Part shown: in pieces, positions 61,901 to 64,000 of the stretch | Layout of the letters: every line of letters begins with the position of its first letter | How positions within the stretch are numbered: position 1 is the first letter of the stretch | From: Otis tarda | Taxonomy: Eukaryota; Chordata; Aves; Otidiformes; Otididae | Direction: 5' to 3' | DNA length: 64,000 nt | Assembly: GCA_026413225.1 (NCBI GenBank) | Contig: CM048554.1 | Span: 89,445,963-89,509,962 of the forward strand | Program-made: the position numbers and the translations under genes | The notes under the pieces: generated by a model | Databases searched by the model: none | Told to the model about the DNA's origin: nothing | The model's input: only the letters and a program-made list of their open reading frames with translations

Positions 61901-64000
61901 CAGAAGAGGATCAGTGTTTGGTGCTGAACAGCTCATGCCAGGTCTCTACTGAGTCTACTACTCTTTGGTCCCGTCAACTTGACTGATGCAGATTAGTCTT
62001 TCCCCCTAAATCTCAGGGATAGCACTGTTTCTTCTATCCCAAACATTCTTGCCCAAGTATGGAAGATCAGTAAGACACTTCAAGGGCATTCCTACCATTT
62101 GAAAGTTGCTTGCTTGAAATCAGACACATATTTAATCATTCAGGTAAATCAACCCTTTGTCTTATGGTAGATCTATATTTTATATGCAGTTTGGGCTTAA
62201 ATAATTTTCTGAAAGCTTTACTTTTTGGGTCTCATTGTTTTATGTAGGTGATCCCTTTGCTTTCCAAGATCCCTTTTTCTCTCTACCATGCATATTCATG
62301 TTAATGGTAAGATACAATTTGCCAGTATATCATCTTAGTAACATTTGATGCAAATAATGTGGTGTTGGTGGAATTTAATTCTTACAAAAACATTGCAGAT
62401 CTTAAACCACCCACTGTATATCTGTGCATTGTGCTCAAAATTCTGGGTACTGTGACTGTGTTTTCATCAAGAAAATGTGTGAAAGGACTCCTGGTTTGCC
62501 ACAAACAAACAAAAAAAATCTTAATCCCTCCAGAAGATGTCATGGGGAATCTGCATTTCAGTACTCTCTTCTTTTCAATGGTAGTTCCTGTATTTCTCCT
62601 TCTAATTAGTTGGATGTTGTGCATTTCTTTCATAGACATTAGATATTTAACTGTCTCCAATAAGTTAACAGGGAATTTTCATGCCTCTTTCAGAATAGGT
62701 AATTGCTGGCAATTAGCTAACTTTCTTTGCAGTTGTGAACTTGAACATTTCAATGCCTAAGCCCATTTCAGACTTGTCTCTGAATAATTTTTGAAAACAG
62801 GATTCAAATTACTTGTCTGCTTCTGAAAGTGTTATCTTTACTCCAAGATTTTTTAATATCTAAAAAGGCTATGCTTCAGTACATAACAAGCACTTTTGAA
62901 AATTTTGCAATAATAAAGGTATTCATAACTTTTTTGACAACAAGTAAAATATTTGGATGGTGTGAACTATTCAATATGCCTGATAAAATCAATGGCAAAA
63001 TTTATGTTGTAACTTCAATGGTTTTACTGATTTATTTTCATATTGTTGATTTGTGGATTATATAGTAAAGTGTTTATGCTATTTCCATTGATGTGGAGTA
63101 GACTTTTCAAGTTCTCATATCTCTTTTACAACTATCCTTGACCAATATAATCATAGACATTTTATTCTCAATCAAAATTCACAAACTTTTTGATACAAGA
63201 TCATGATTGACAATTTTAATGGTGGTCATATAACACTTTAAATGGAATGAAACACATATAAAATCCCTGTCCAAATAGTGTTTAGTCTGAGATACATAGT
63301 GCTAACAAAAATATCCCCAGGATGTTTAATTAACTCCAAACCTATTGCCTTATAAACATGTTTATATGCTGGAGATGTCAGAGCACTTCATTTTCAAAGA
63401 CCCAGTGACATGAATAGCGTATACAAAACACCCAATGCTGTAAAAGCATCTGGGAATCTACTGTTTTGTTAAGCAATAGGAGAAGTTTTATATAAAACTC
63501 CTCCATTTCTCACAGTGTGTTTGAATTCTGACAGGGAGGTGTTTCACCCAGGCGTGTAGCTGAGCCCCTGAAGGAAATAACCTGCACAGCAAACTCAAAT
63601 ACAATCAGGGGCAGAAGGGCTTGCTGAAAAACAGGGAACTGCATTGTAATCCCAAACCTGCACAGCACTTGGCACCAGCCCAAACCTCTGCATATGCCAG
63701 TAATTCACTATTTCCTCTTGTCCTTCCTGCCCCAGAACTCTTAATCCAGACCATTTGCATTCATCAGGCAGGAGATTATTCCTAGTCTGTACAGTGAAAA
63801 AAACATAAAGCTGACAAATGACTAAAATTGACTGTGAAAGTAGTTGTCTAAGCCTTTTCACCATTTATTGCATAATAAGAGGATTTTACATCAGTGGTTC
63901 ACTGCATTTTGTAAGCTTTTATTATTCCTCCCCTACAAATCCTATGCCTAAGAAACTCTTTTCCCCAGATAGATATAATGTATGCTCAAACATTACAAGA
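55962..64000. other. Unique AT-rich non-coding DNA
   Basis: No supported gene or mobile element in 8 kb. Open frames such as 57104-57433 (109 codons) and 62359-62760 (133 codons) show no recognised domain. Simple repeats: a T run at 60354-60366 and the A15 and AAAC repeats at 60434-60488. A GC-richer stretch lies at 57180-57300 and 57770-58010. Confidence 0.55.
60434..60488 (+). repeat. A15 run and AAAC microsatellite
   Basis: A15 at 60434-60448, then AAAC units at 60465-60488 with one interruption. Confidence 0.85.

Noticed and set aside
1-64000. tRNA, rRNA, CRISPR, operon or riboswitch features
   Set aside because: No cloverleaf boxes, ribosomal sequence, regularly spaced repeats with spacers, or bacterial gene organisation were seen; the DNA is vertebrate in character.

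Overview
This 64 kb window looks like bird nuclear DNA, intergenic or deeply intronic. The evidence is four CR1 LINE pieces, all keeping the CR1 3' end (two of the plus-strand copies with the CR1-type ATTCTATG repeats), a cluster of avian class II (ERVK-like) endogenous-retrovirus LTRs, no recognisable L1, Alu or other mammalian repeats, low repeat density, and an AT-rich background. The species cannot be told. I found no protein-coding exon, tRNA, rRNA or CRISPR array that I can support. The open frames are short, mostly under 140 codons, and match no family I know, except for decayed CR1 reverse-transcriptase sequence.

Layout. 1-21.5 kb is unique AT-rich DNA. It holds a striking cluster of the motif ATTTTGACAG near 3 kb, a small 29 bp duplication (8.6 kb), an old CR1 tail (9.6 kb), a 69 bp tandem duplication followed by a purine-rich strand (14.9-15.4 kb), and a TAAT-rich stretch near 17.4-17.7 kb that could be a conserved element. 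21.5-33.2 kb is a retroelement cluster: a solo LTR with a 5 bp target duplication, a 5'-truncated CR1, a second diverged solo LTR, and a composite LTR element. The composite has two very different LTRs, 430 and 1141 bp, around about 300 bp carrying a lysine-tRNA primer site, and one shared target duplication (GGTAG) surrounds the whole unit. 33.2-64 kb is again unique AT-rich DNA, with two short CR1 tails (44.5 and 49.6 kb), a GC-rich patch (48.5 kb), a 26-A run behind an AATAAA, and two dense palindrome/direct-repeat patches (54.5 and 55.9 kb).

No genes can be seen working together here. Any function would be regulatory and is inferred from motif clustering only. The best points for follow-up are the ATTTTGACAG cluster (2983-3276), whose core is the TALE-homeodomain (MEIS/TGIF) type, and the composite element with mismatched LTRs (31281-33153).
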